From contig NZ_FNYE01000009.1 in NCBI RefSeq assembly GCF_900108945.1, positions 124,001 through 188,000 of the forward strand: DNA of 64,000 bases. Direction: 5' to 3'. How positions within the stretch are numbered: position 1 is the stretch's first letter; the number at the start of each line of letters is the position of its first letter. Source of the stretch: Paraburkholderia diazotrophica. GTDB taxonomy: Bacteria > Pseudomonadota > Gammaproteobacteria > Burkholderiales > Burkholderiaceae. Both the position numbers and the translations under genes were made by a program. Of this stretch, positions 56,106 through 64,000 are shown piece by piece. Under the pieces are notes generated by a model. The model worked only from the letters and a program-made list of their open reading frames with translations, searched no databases and was not told the DNA's origin.

Positions 56106-56789
56106 TCAGCGGGCCCAGCCAGCGAGCAGCGCCGGCAATTGCGCCATGTCTTCGAACACGTCGGCGACACCGGCTGCGCGCAATGCCTGTTTCGAGCTAT
56201 GACCTTTCTCGCCGGGGCTGTAGCCGAACACGGTCGCGCCCGCCGCACGGCCAGCCGTGGCGCCCGTCACCGTGTCTTCGATCACCGCGCAGCGCGACGG
56301 ATCGACACCCAGACCTGCCGCCGCCGCGAGATACACGTCCGGATGCGGCTTGTTGCGCGGCGTTTCATGGCCGCTGAAGATGCGCCCTTCGAAGTGATCG
56401 AGCACGCCGATTTTCGCCAGTTGCAGGCGCACCTTGTGGCGATCGGCGCCCGATGCGACGGCGATGCGTCCGTCGAGCCGCGCGTGCAGTGCGCCGACCG
56501 TCGCGGCGATGCCCTCGATCGCCGTGACATCGCGTTCGAGTGCGGCATTGCGCCGTGCGCGGAATGATTCGATCCATGCCGTCGTGATCCTGACGCCCGT
56601 TTTCTCTTCGATCAGCGGCGCTTCGTCCATGACCGTCTTGCCGATGAAGATCGCCATCGCGTCGTCGAGGCTCAGATGCCAGCCAAGCTCGCCGAGCATC
56701 GTCGCGAGCACGGCGGTGGTAATCGTCTCCGAGTCGACGAGCACGCCGTCGCAGTCGAATAGCACGGCATCAAACGGAAAAGCAGACAT
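56106..56789 (-). CDS. HAD-superfamily hydrolase (beta-phosphoglucomutase/GPH-like)
   Basis: 227 residues from ATG 56789; the longer frame to 57266 runs antisense into the porin gene and is rejected. HAD motifs: the nucleophile D12-x-D14 in LFDCDGVLVDS, Ser in VASGADRHKV, Lys in RNKPHPDVY and the acidic pair in VIEDTVTGA. A helical cap of the beta-PGM/phosphoglycolate type follows motif I. It hydrolyses a small phosphate ester, possibly a sugar phosphate. It lies just downstream of the porin gene, on the same strand, beyond a terminator. Confidence 0.88.
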   Translation of the reverse strand: MSAFPFDAVLFDCDGVLVDSETITTAVLATMLGELGWHLSLDDAMAIFIGKTVMDEAPLIEEKTGVRITTAWIESFRARRNAALERDVTAIEGIAATVGALHARLDGRIAVASGADRHKVRLQLAKIGVLDHFEGRIFSGHETPRNKPHPDVYLAAAAGLGVDPSRCAVIEDTVTGATAGRAAGATVFGYSPGEKGHSSKQALRAAGVADVFEDMAQLPALLAGWAR

Positions 56790-56851
56790 CGTTGTCCCTT
56801 GTGGGTCGGTGAAAACCCGCAAGGGTACCGCGAGTCGGGACAGTCCGCTGC

Positions 56852-56887
56852 AAAAGCGGCCGCACGCCGCGTGGGCGCAGCGGCCGC
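56852..56887 (-). terminator. Intrinsic terminator of the porin gene
   Basis: On the minus strand GCGGCCGC (56887-56880) pairs with GCGGCCGC (56863-56856), with additional inner pairing, followed by TTTT (56855-56852). It begins nine bases after the porin stop. Confidence 0.75.
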
Positions 56888-56896
56888 ATCGAACGA

Positions 56897-58063
56897 TCAG
56901 AACTTGTGGCGCAGGCCGATGCGCGTCACGAACTGCGTGTTCGCGCCCGCATTGCCGATGAACGATGACGACGAGCCGATCTCCGCCTGCACGGGCACGT
57001 TGCGCCCTGCGACGGTGTTGCTGCCCGACGCCTTCTGATAGATCGCGAGCACGTAGACATCGGTGCGCTTGGACAGTGCGTAGTCGACGGCGCTGTTGAT
57101 CTGATGCCACTTGCCTTCGAACCGGTCGTCGAGCTTCGAGAACGTATAGCCGAGCCCTGCCGAGAGCGCCGGCGTAAACGCGTACCGGCCGCCGATTTCG
57201 TAGTTGTTCAGCTTCGACGATGCGCCCGTGAGCGGCTCGAACTTCGTGTGCGTCCAGTTCGCCCACACGAGGGCAGCGGCGATCGTGTAGCGCGCGCCGA
57301 CGCCGAACGTCTCCAGATCGCGCAGTCCGCCCGTGTTGATGTTTGCGATGCTCACGCTGAATGCAGGCGTTGCGCCGTTCGGATAACGGATGTTCGTATA
57401 TGCCGCGCCGATGCCGAACGGTCCCTGTGCGTAGTTGGCGCCGAAGCTGTACGCGCTCGACGAGCCTTGCGTCGTCGTCGTGCCCACGGTCGTCGTCGGC
57501 GTGCCGGCGAACAGCGTCGAGTTCGAGAAGCCGTACATTGCGCCGAACGTCAGACCCGCGAAGTTCGCGCTGCTGAACTTGATCGAGTTGTTGATGCGGC
57601 TCGACACCAGCTGGTCGAGATCGTTGATGTGGTACGCGTAGTTGCCGGCAGGCGTCTGACTGCCCATCGTGTAGCTGCCGCCGATGTACTCCGTCGAGAA
57701 CGAATACTGGCGACCGAACGACAGCGCGCCGATGCCGTCCTTCGACACGCCGACGAACGCTTGCCGGCCGAACAACGCGCCGCCCTGGCCCGACGTGCCG
57801 TCGCCGCTGCTGAAGCCGCTCTCCAACACGAACAGCGCCTTCATTCCGCCGCCCAGGTCTTCAGCGCCGCGCAGGCCCCAACGGCTGCCCGAAGCGACAC
57901 CGTCGCCGTATTTGACGACGCTGTCGTGTCCCGTCGAGGTCGCCACCTTGTTCGCATACGTGATACCCGCATCGATCAGCCCGTACAGCGCGACGCTGCT
58001 TTGCGCGTGCGCTGCCGTGGCGAAACACCCGAGGGCCGCGACGGCCAGGAGGGTCTTCTTCAT
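56897..58063 (-). CDS. Outer-membrane porin (Burkholderia trimeric type)
   Basis: 388 residues from ATG 58063 (AGGAAG upstream). Signal peptide MKKTLLAVAALGCFATAAHA, then QSSVALYGLIDAGITYAN and the SRWGLRGAEDLGGGMKALF block that defines this porin family. It ends in ...TRIGLRHKF with the terminal Phe required for assembly. A general diffusion channel for small solutes. It is transcribed away from the PQQ dehydrogenase gene, with a 751-base region between them. Confidence 0.93.
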   Translation of the reverse strand: MKKTLLAVAALGCFATAAHAQSSVALYGLIDAGITYANKVATSTGHDSVVKYGDGVASGSRWGLRGAEDLGGGMKALFVLESGFSSGDGTSGQGGALFGRQAFVGVSKDGIGALSFGRQYSFSTEYIGGSYTMGSQTPAGNYAYHINDLDQLVSSRINNSIKFSSANFAGLTFGAMYGFSNSTLFAGTPTTTVGTTTTQGSSSAYSFGANYAQGPFGIGAAYTNIRYPNGATPAFSVSIANINTGGLRDLETFGVGARYTIAAALVWANWTHTKFEPLTGASSKLNNYEIGGRYAFTPALSAGLGYTFSKLDDRFEGKWHQINSAVDYALSKRTDVYVLAIYQKASGSNTVAGRNVPVQAEIGSSSSFIGNAGANTQFVTRIGLRHKF

Positions 58064-58814
58064 TCTTCTTCCTTCTTGTTGTGGACGCACGCGTCCCGAC
58101 TGACGAAATACGCGTGATGTCGGTGATGAGAATGTGCTGCCGCTTTGTTATCCGCTTCGATTGTCATATCCGCGTTGACCGCATCGACTGCATGCACGGG
58201 ATCGAAACGTCGGGCCGTGCGAGGGCCTCATGCGCGCGCACGACGATTTGTCTCGATGCCTGTGTGTACCTGCTGGAGCGGCGCGCCGTGAGACCGCCGC
58301 GGGTGGGAGCGGAGGGATGAATAGAGCGCCGAACCGATCCGGGGATCTGCCCGTATGGCTATAGCGAGGCGAATATATTGGCTCGTTAGCGAGCAGTAAA
58401 CGCTGACGAGCGAGCTGTAGTCTTTTGTCCACAGAGCTCGCAATGGCCTACCAAAGAACGGCTACCTGTGCCGCCGTAATTCGCTGCGCGCGCATTCAGT
58501 CGGAATCCTCATATGTGAATCGAAGTTCTATTGCGGCGCAACGAAACGCAAGTTTCATATGCGCCTGGTAAATCCGCATCGCTTGGCCTAGGCTTAATAG
58601 AGCCGGCCTCCGGGGCGAGAAAAGGCGTCACGGTTCTCCCCCTGATTTTGCGCAGCCGACCGTTCCGACGAAGCAATCAACGCTTTTAATTTTTAAGCTT
58701 TTGTTGTTTGAAAAGGGTTGCGCGATCGTGCCTGTGCACGCCGTTTCAGGTGTGGAAGAACGACGCATTCGAGCGCCCGCAATTCTCAAGCAATAAAAAG
58801 CGGAGGAGACGCTC
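58064..58814. other. Long divergent promoter region
   Basis: 751 bases between the porin gene (leftward) and the PQQ dehydrogenase gene (rightward). No supported gene. Two CATATG sites (58510-58515 and 58556-58561) bracket a small GAAAC-GCAA-GTTTC hairpin. An AT-rich stretch at about 58670-58710 stands out from the GC-rich surroundings and may be the promoter of the PQQ unit. Confidence 0.5.
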
Positions 58815-60548
58815 ATGCCCACATCGCCCCGGTACTTCGCCGTCTTCGTTCCCTTGCTCGTCGCAGCGCTCGCGCCCGTTGCCTCGCATGGCGCCGACGA
58901 AGTGCAGAACGCCGCGACCACGACCTCGGCGCCCGTGCCTTCGACGTTCCAGTCCGTCGATCAGGCGCAGCTCGACGGCGCGGCCAGCAATTCATCCGAC
59001 TGGCTGCATTCGAACGGATCGTATGCGCAGACACGGTTCTATCCCGGCACGCAGATCAACAAGTCGAATGTGTCGAAGCTGAGGCCCGTCTTCATCTTCC
59101 AGACGGCTGTCAACGAGTCGATGGAAACGGCGCCGATCGTGAAAAACGGCATCATGTTCATCACGACATCGTTCAATCACGTGTACGCGCTGGATGCCGT
59201 CACGGGCAAGGAATTCTGGCACTACAAGCACAAGATGGGTTCCGTGACGACATTCTGTTGCGGGCCCAACAATCGCGGCGTGGCCATTTCCGGTGACAGG
59301 CTCTACATGGGCACGCTCGATTCCAAGCTGGTCGCGCTCGATGCGAAGACGGGCAACGTGCTGTGGCAAAGCCAGATCGCCGATCCCGATCTCGGCTATT
59401 CGGAAACGATGGCGCCCGTCGTCGTCGACGGCAAGGTGCTGATCGGCACGAACGGCGGCGAATACGGCATTCGCGGTTTCGTGAAGGCGTTCGATGCGAA
59501 CTCCGGTCAATTGCTGTGGACGTTCTATACGATTCCGGAAAAGGGCCACGAAGGCGTATGGGCGACGAAGGACGCAACGGGGCGCGACGAGCATCGCGAT
59601 ATCGACGCCGAGAAGAAGCAGCTCGCGGATAAGGGCGGCGACTTCTACAAGACGCTCGGCGGCGGCGTATGGATGGCGCCTGCTATCGACCGCAAGACGC
59701 ATACGATGTTCTTCGTCGTCGGCAATCCGTCGCCTGACCTGTATGGCGCGATCCGGCCGGGAGACAACCTGTATACCGATTCGCTCGTCGCGATCGATCT
59801 GGAAACGGGCCAATACAAATGGCACTTCCAGTATGTGCCGCACGACGTGTGGGACCTCGACGCCGTCAGTTCGCCGATCCTGATCGACGTGCGCGATACC
59901 AACGGCAAGATGATTCCGGGCGTGATCCATGCGGGCAAGACGGGGCACGTGTATGTGCACGATCGCGCGACGGGGCGCCTGATCCGTTATTCGCAGGCCA
60001 TGATTCCGCAGGAGAACATGTGGACGCTGCCGACGCCGCAAGGCGCGCGGATGCTGCCGGGCGCGAACGGCGGCGTCGAATGGTCGCCGATGGCGTTCGA
60101 CCCGCAAACGCGTCTGGCGTACGCGGCCAACCTGCATCAGCCGATGACGTATCAGGTTGAAGAGACGCCTTATCCGGGCGGCAGCAAGCTGTGGCTCGGC
60201 GGCGCGTTCAAGGTGATTCCGTCCGAAGAGCAATGGGGCAAGCTGTCGGCCGTCAACGTCGACACGGGCAAGGTCGTGTGGGACTTCAAGACGGCGCAAC
60301 CGCTGATCGGCGGCGTGCTCGCGACGGCGGGCGGTCTCGTGTTCAACGGCGAGGGCAATGGCCTGTTCCGCGCGTTCGACGCATCGACAGGCAAGAAGCT
60401 GTGGGAGTTCCAGTGCGGAGCGGGCGTGAATGCGCCGGCCGTGTCGTATAGCGTGCACGGCAAGCAGTACATTGCCGTCGCGGCGGGCGGCAATACGCAA
60501 CTCGACTACAAGCGCGGCAACACCGTGCTTGTCTTCGCGCTGCCGTGA
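58815..60548 (+). CDS. PQQ-dependent dehydrogenase (quinoprotein alcohol dehydrogenase family)
   Basis: 577 residues with a signal peptide (cleavage near SHGAD) and an eight-bladed PQQ propeller. Key residues: the vicinal disulfide C148-C149 (FCCGPNNRG), E216 in GGEYGIRG, W286 (GGGVWMAP) stacking on PQQ, N304 (GNPSP), and catalytic D347 in HDVWDLDA with a second acidic residue D349 two positions later. No haem-binding motif is present, so electrons must go to a separate cytochrome, encoded next. The substrate is probably a primary or secondary alcohol or aldehyde; unknown. GGAGGAG before the ATG. Confidence 0.92.
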   Translation: MPTSPRYFAVFVPLLVAALAPVASHGADEVQNAATTTSAPVPSTFQSVDQAQLDGAASNSSDWLHSNGSYAQTRFYPGTQINKSNVSKLRPVFIFQTAVNESMETAPIVKNGIMFITTSFNHVYALDAVTGKEFWHYKHKMGSVTTFCCGPNNRGVAISGDRLYMGTLDSKLVALDAKTGNVLWQSQIADPDLGYSETMAPVVVDGKVLIGTNGGEYGIRGFVKAFDANSGQLLWTFYTIPEKGHEGVWATKDATGRDEHRDIDAEKKQLADKGGDFYKTLGGGVWMAPAIDRKTHTMFFVVGNPSPDLYGAIRPGDNLYTDSLVAIDLETGQYKWHFQYVPHDVWDLDAVSSPILIDVRDTNGKMIPGVIHAGKTGHVYVHDRATGRLIRYSQAMIPQENMWTLPTPQGARMLPGANGGVEWSPMAFDPQTRLAYAANLHQPMTYQVEETPYPGGSKLWLGGAFKVIPSEEQWGKLSAVNVDTGKVVWDFKTAQPLIGGVLATAGGLVFNGEGNGLFRAFDASTGKKLWEFQCGAGVNAPAVSYSVHGKQYIAVAAGGNTQLDYKRGNTVLVFALP

Positions 60549-61177
60549 TGAGGGGCGCGCGGGAGGTTCCGTTCGCGCGGCGCGGCGGGTGCCTGGCGCG
60601 TCGCGCGTGCGCCGTCCTGTTTGGCGTGAGCGGCATGCTGTGGCCGCTCACCGATGCGCATGCGGATGCCGAAGCCGGCAAGACGAAGGCGCAAACGTGC
60701 GTGGCGTGTCATGGGCCGATGGGCAATTCGACCGACCCGCAGTATCCCGTTCTCGCGGGGCAGACCGCGCGATACATGTACCTCCAGCTTAAGGACTTCA
60801 AGGACGGACGCCGCAAGGACCCGCGCATGTCGCCGATGGCCGCGAACCTGTCGCGCGACGATATGCAGGATCTCGCCGACTATTTCGCCGCGCAAAAGCC
60901 CGCGCCGATCGCGTTCAAGGCGGATGGCGCGGCCGTTGCGGCAGGGTCGAAGAAGTCGGCCGAGGTACTCTGCACGATGTGCCATCTGGGTGGCTTCTCC
61001 GGACAGAACGAGATACCGCGCGTCGCGGGTCAGCAGTATCAGTACATCGTCAAGCAGTTGCAGGACTTTCGCTCGCACACCCGCACCAATGACGCGGGCA
61101 ATATGGCGAGCGTCACGCGCAATCTGACCGACGACGATATCCGTAACCTCGCCAGTTACATTGCGAATCTGCAGTAG
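60548..61177 (+). CDS. Periplasmic dihaem cytochrome c
   Basis: 209 residues from ATG 60548, overlapping the dehydrogenase stop by one base (GTG 60545 is an alternative). A signal sequence ends near AHADA. Two class I cytochrome c domains carry CVACH (51-55) and CTMCH (142-146) with Met ligands in each (RMSPMA; NMASV). The tight overlap makes it the obvious electron acceptor of the PQQ dehydrogenase, passing electrons to a terminal oxidase. Confidence 0.92.
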   Translation: MRGAREVPFARRGGCLARRACAVLFGVSGMLWPLTDAHADAEAGKTKAQTCVACHGPMGNSTDPQYPVLAGQTARYMYLQLKDFKDGRRKDPRMSPMAANLSRDDMQDLADYFAAQKPAPIAFKADGAAVAAGSKKSAEVLCTMCHLGGFSGQNEIPRVAGQQYQYIVKQLQDFRSHTRTNDAGNMASVTRNLTDDDIRNLASYIANLQ

Positions 61178-61192
61178 CGCAACGGAGGCGAA

Positions 61193-61858
61193 ATGAAACA
61201 GACGGTCGGATATGTTGCACGTGCATTGCTCGTGTCGTGCGCGTTGGCATCGGCGCTGCCTTTGCCGGCGCTCGCTCAGGACCAGGGCGAAACGAACCGC
61301 CAGCTGCTTGCTGCCGCGAAAGACGGCGACCGCGCGAGCGTCGATGCGGCGCTCGGACGCGGCGCATCCGTCGATGCGGAAAACCGGATCGGCGACACGG
61401 CTCTGATCACTGCGTGCAAGAAGGGCGACGTCGCCATCGTGCGCACATTGATCGAACATGGCGCGAACGTGAAGCATGCAGACGCACCGGGCATCACGGC
61501 TTTGATGGCGGCCGCGTATGGCGGTTATGACGAGATCGTCGCGTTGCTGCTTGCGCACGGCGCCGATCCGATGGCGACGGACCGCGTCGGCAAGACCGCG
61601 ATGGAATACGCAGCCGGCCAGGGACAGACACAGGTAGTGAAGCAGTTGCTCGACGCCGGCATCGACGTGAACCGGCAGTACAAGAACGAACTCACCGCGT
61701 TGATGTGGGCCGCCGGCTATGACCGCGCCGACACCGTGAAGCTGCTGCTCGCGCGCGGCGCGAATGTATCGCTCAAGGATAATCGCGGAATGACGGCAAT
61801 GGACATTGCCGCGCAGACGAAGTCGAATCAGGTCGCGGGCTTGTTGTCCGTGCACTAG
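61193..61858 (+). CDS. Periplasmic ankyrin-repeat protein
   Basis: 221 residues: signal peptide (cleavage near ALAQD), then about five ankyrin repeats (for example DTALITACKKGDVAIVRTLI, GITALMAAAYGGYDEIVALL, LTALMWAAGYDRADTVKLLL). Starts 15 bases after the cytochrome gene behind GGAGG. It is probably an assembly or docking partner of the dehydrogenase and cytochrome; this is inference from the gene order. Confidence 0.9.
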   Translation: MKQTVGYVARALLVSCALASALPLPALAQDQGETNRQLLAAAKDGDRASVDAALGRGASVDAENRIGDTALITACKKGDVAIVRTLIEHGANVKHADAPGITALMAAAYGGYDEIVALLLAHGADPMATDRVGKTAMEYAAGQGQTQVVKQLLDAGIDVNRQYKNELTALMWAAGYDRADTVKLLLARGANVSLKDNRGMTAMDIAAQTKSNQVAGLLSVH

Positions 61859-61908
61859 TCGTCGTGCAGTTGTCGTGGCTGTCGTGCTGCCAGGCGCACT
61901 CGACGGTG

Positions 61909-62241
61909 CTAACGCGCGCCCTTATCCGCTTTCAACGCGCCTCGCACGAAGCCACGCACGGCGGTCAGAATCTTTCGCGCTTCAGCGGGGTCTTCAGTGG
62001 CGCGCGCAAGAACCATCCCACCGATCATCGCCGCCAGTGCGCCCGTCGCCTCGCGCGATCGCTCGCTGCGCTGTTCCGCGCGGCTGCGCTGCCCGAGCCA
62101 GCGCAAATAGGCTCGCACGTTGTCGCTACACGCGATGCGCGCAAGGTCGTCAGCGCGCGCAAGCTCCGTACCGCATGCAGCATCTCGATACGCGTCAAAG
62201 ACCCAGCAGTGCGCGCACATGCGCGCGCGTGCCGCCCGCAA
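61909..62241 (-). pseudogene. Remnant of a TetR-family regulator (C-terminal part only)
   Basis: The last 60 or so codons read like the end of a TetR C-terminal domain (SREATGALAAMIGGMVLARA, then EDPAEARKILTAVRGFV). No N-terminal helix-turn-helix is present: upstream on this strand is the end of the deacetylase gene, which overlaps by 47 bases. The first half of the frame is Cys/Arg-rich and looks decayed. Best read as a truncated regulator left by a deletion. Confidence 0.55.
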
Positions 62242-63130
62242 GTCCCTCTGTGCTGTACCCGCCTTCGAGTATCGACACGATGCGCCCGTCGCATGTTTCG
62301 TCGGCGATGCGCGTCAGCTCGCGGGTGATCCAGTGAAAGTCGCCATCGTCGAGACGTAATGCGGCAAGCGGATCGAGCCGATGTGCGTCGAAGCCGGCGG
62401 AGATGATGATCAGTTCGGGCTCGAAGTGACGTATGGCCGGCAACATTTCGGCTTCGATGCGTGTACGAAACAACGCGGAATCGCAACCGGGAGGCAGCGG
62501 CACATTGACGATGTTATGGCTCACGCCCGTTTCGGCCGCCGCGCCCGTGCCGGGATAGAGCGGCGACTGATGGCTCGATGCATAGAAGAGTTCGGGTCGG
62601 CTGTAGAACGCGGCCTGCGTGCCATTGCCGTGATGGACGTCGAAGTCGACAACCGCGACGCGCTCGAGCTTGTGCACGTCATAAGCGTATGCAGCCGCAA
62701 TTGCAGCCTGATTGAAGATGCAAAAACCCATCGCTCTTGACGGTTCTGCGTGATGTCCGCAAGGACGCGTCGCGCAGAACACGTTGCGCGCTTCTCCGCC
62801 GAGCACGGCATCGACGCCCGCGCATGCCGCACCCACACAGCGCATCACGGCTTCCCACGAACCCGGCGACATCACGGTATCGCCGCCATCGAGCGGCATG
62901 TAGCCGTGTGTCGGCGCGATGTCCGCAACTTCGTCGATGAAGTCCTGCTCGTGGATGAGTCGCACCTGTTCGAGCGTGCCCATCGGCGCGTCGCGCCATT
63001 CGAGCGCGGCGAACTCGGGCGCGCGCAACGTATTCAGGACCGTCTTCAGACGTTCCGGCGACTCCGGATGATGCGGACCCGGCTGATGGTTCAGGCAGGC
63101 GGAATGCGTGTAGACGAGGGTCGAAGGCAT
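62195..63130 (-). CDS. Histone-deacetylase-superfamily protein (AcuC/HdaH-like)
   Basis: 311 residues with the zinc-dependent deacetylase core: RPCGHHAEPSRAMGFC (His pair), VVDFDVHHGNGTQ (metal Asp and His), ISAGFDAH (second metal Asp) and a final LEGGYS. Bacterial members remove acetyl groups from acetyl-lysine, polyamines or other amides. The gene covers the decayed end of a TetR regulator. GGAGACG precedes the ATG on the minus strand. Divergent from the YeeE pair. Confidence 0.92.
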   Translation of the reverse strand: MPSTLVYTHSACLNHQPGPHHPESPERLKTVLNTLRAPEFAALEWRDAPMGTLEQVRLIHEQDFIDEVADIAPTHGYMPLDGGDTVMSPGSWEAVMRCVGAACAGVDAVLGGEARNVFCATRPCGHHAEPSRAMGFCIFNQAAIAAAYAYDVHKLERVAVVDFDVHHGNGTQAAFYSRPELFYASSHQSPLYPGTGAAAETGVSHNIVNVPLPPGCDSALFRTRIEAEMLPAIRHFEPELIIISAGFDAHRLDPLAALRLDDGDFHWITRELTRIADETCDGRIVSILEGGYSTEGLAGGTRAHVRALLGL

Positions 63131-63416
63131 AGGTGCTGATGCTCGGCAGGACGGGCATCGTCTCCTTTTGATTGGTGTTTTCGCGTGGACAGAGCTGGCG
63201 TTTCGAGTCTCGCCGGCTCTTTATGGTTCGGTAGGGGTTCGCTAAGTGTAAGGTCGCGTCTGTCGCGCGAAACAATAAAAGAAACTTTGGCAGGTTATAG
63301 ACTTTCGTTTATGGCGCAAGACCGGCTGTTCTTCCATTCGCGGCTGACCCGGCAAACAATTGCACTTGTAACCGTGCTCTATAACGGTTCTATGCGAATG
63401 CAAATCAGGAGGCGTC

Positions 63417-63851
63417 GTGTCGATTGATGTGGAGAGCTTCACTCCATTCTTTTCTCTTGCGGGCGGTATCGTCATCGGCATGGCGGCGGCCGTGCTAGTG
63501 CTTTTCAACGGACGAATCGCCGGTATCAGCGGCATTCTCGGCGGCCTGCTGGGCGCGTCGCGCGACGATTCAGGCTGGCGCGCGGCGTTTATCGCGGGAC
63601 TCATCGGCGCGCCCATTCTGGCGAGCGCGCTGGGCCAGCCGATATCGCCTGACATCCAGGCAGGATGGGGCGAAATCATCGTCGCCGGCTTTCTCGTGGG
63701 CGTCGGCACGCGCTACGCGAGCGGCTGCACGAGCGGTCACGGCGTCTGTGGCATTTCGCGCGGATCGATCCGCTCGCTGGCCGCGACGGCGACGTTCATG
63801 GCGACGGGCTTCGTGACGGTGTTCGTGCTGCGGCATCTGGTGGGAGGCTGA
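63417..63851 (+). CDS. YeeE/YedE-family membrane protein (sulfur transport), first half
   Basis: 144 residues from GTG 63417 behind AGGAGG. About four helices with the family motif GTRYASGCTSGHGVCGISRGS; its cysteines handle thiosulfate or sulfide-type sulfur in TsuA/PmpA-like proteins. It is one half of a split YeeE pair, with the second half beginning two bases after its stop. An inverted repeat (AACCGT...ACGGTT, 63370-63389) lies just upstream and may be an operator. Confidence 0.88.
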   Translation: MSIDVESFTPFFSLAGGIVIGMAAAVLVLFNGRIAGISGILGGLLGASRDDSGWRAAFIAGLIGAPILASALGQPISPDIQAGWGEIIVAGFLVGVGTRYASGCTSGHGVCGISRGSIRSLAATATFMATGFVTVFVLRHLVGG

Positions 63852-63852
63852 G

Positions 63853-64000
63853 TTGAACGTGCTGACTGCGTTAGTGGCCGGGCTGCTGTTCGGTATCGGC
63901 CTGATGGTGTCGGGCATGGCCGATCCGGCAAAAGTACTCGGCTTTCTCGACATCGCGGGACGATGGGACCCGTCGCTTGCATTCGTGATGATTGGTGCAA
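63853..64000 (+). CDS. YeeE/YedE-family membrane protein (DUF6691), second half, cut by window end
   Basis: Starts at TTG 63853 (or GTG 63859) one base after the preceding stop. It encodes MNVLTALVAGLLFGIGLMVS, then GMADPAKVLGFLDIAG. This is the usual N-terminus of the second YeeE subunit, with the conserved SGMADPAKVLGFLD. The two halves together make one sulfur-compound channel. The 3' end is outside the window. Confidence 0.85.
   Translation, partial: MNVLTALVAGLLFGIGLMVSGMADPAKVLGFLDIAGRWDPSLAFVMIGA

Noticed and set aside
56790..57266. N-terminal extension of the HAD hydrolase
   Set aside because: The extra frame runs antisense through the porin terminator and the porin gene's 3' end; the HAD family start is at 56789.

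Overview
The window is GC-rich, with strongly GC3-biased codons, dense reading frames and good Shine-Dalgarno sites. Its gene families (two Burkholderia-type trimeric porins, a DUF4148 protein, AAHS and MHS family MFS carriers, many GntR/AraC/two-component regulators) point to a Burkholderiaceae bacterium, most likely Paraburkholderia or Caballeronia. Placement on a secondary chromosome or megaplasmid is an inference from the accessory gene content. No tRNA, rRNA, CRISPR array, intact insertion sequence or prophage was recognised.

Layout. 1-3.5 kb: end of a porin gene and two tandem paralogous aromatic-acid type MFS carriers. 3.8-13.9 kb: one compact plus-strand catabolic operon. It encodes a GntR/FCD regulator, an SDR dehydrogenase, a beta-keto acid cleavage enzyme (BKACE, DUF849), a metallo-beta-lactamase-fold lactonase, a sugar-type ABC importer whose two permeases are fused in one 699-residue protein, a CRYL1/L-gulonate-3-dehydrogenase-like enzyme and an SMP-30 lactonase. 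The set reads as uptake of a sugar or sugar lactone, oxidation to a lactone, hydrolysis, 3-oxidation and beta-keto acid cleavage. I do not know a described pathway with this combination, and it is the best candidate here for a new system.

14-20 kb: a small membrane protein, a Tat-exported phosphoesterase, a DUF2970 protein, and hcp (hybrid cluster protein) with a reductase of inverted domain order, behind a well-formed FNR-type promoter. 20-24 kb: a PhyH-type dioxygenase downstream of a double-PAS hybrid histidine kinase, and a degenerate receiver-like protein. 24-39.5 kb: a stress and signalling stretch of many small proteins. It includes a zinc ribbon, two hemerythrins, a YdeP-type molybdoenzyme, a 1390-residue CheB-CheR-PAS-kinase-receiver protein, a second CheB-like protein with a C-terminal zinc-ribbon-like segment, and CBS, BON and secreted proteins. 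It ends in an intergenic region rich in minisatellites with an isolated terminator.

40-48.4 kb: a translationally coupled five-gene chain (RND pump, adaptor, outer-membrane channel, response regulator, sensor kinase) with an internal consensus promoter before the regulator. 48.5-58 kb: small hypothetical genes, a beta-propeller protein with a GKPE repeat linker, an MHS transporter, an AraC regulator, an HDOD protein, a HAD phosphatase and a second porin. 58.8-61.9 kb: a PQQ dehydrogenase, dihaem cytochrome c and ankyrin protein unit. 61.9-64 kb: a TetR remnant, a histone-deacetylase-like enzyme and a YeeE/YedE sulfur-transport pair, the second member of which runs off the edge.
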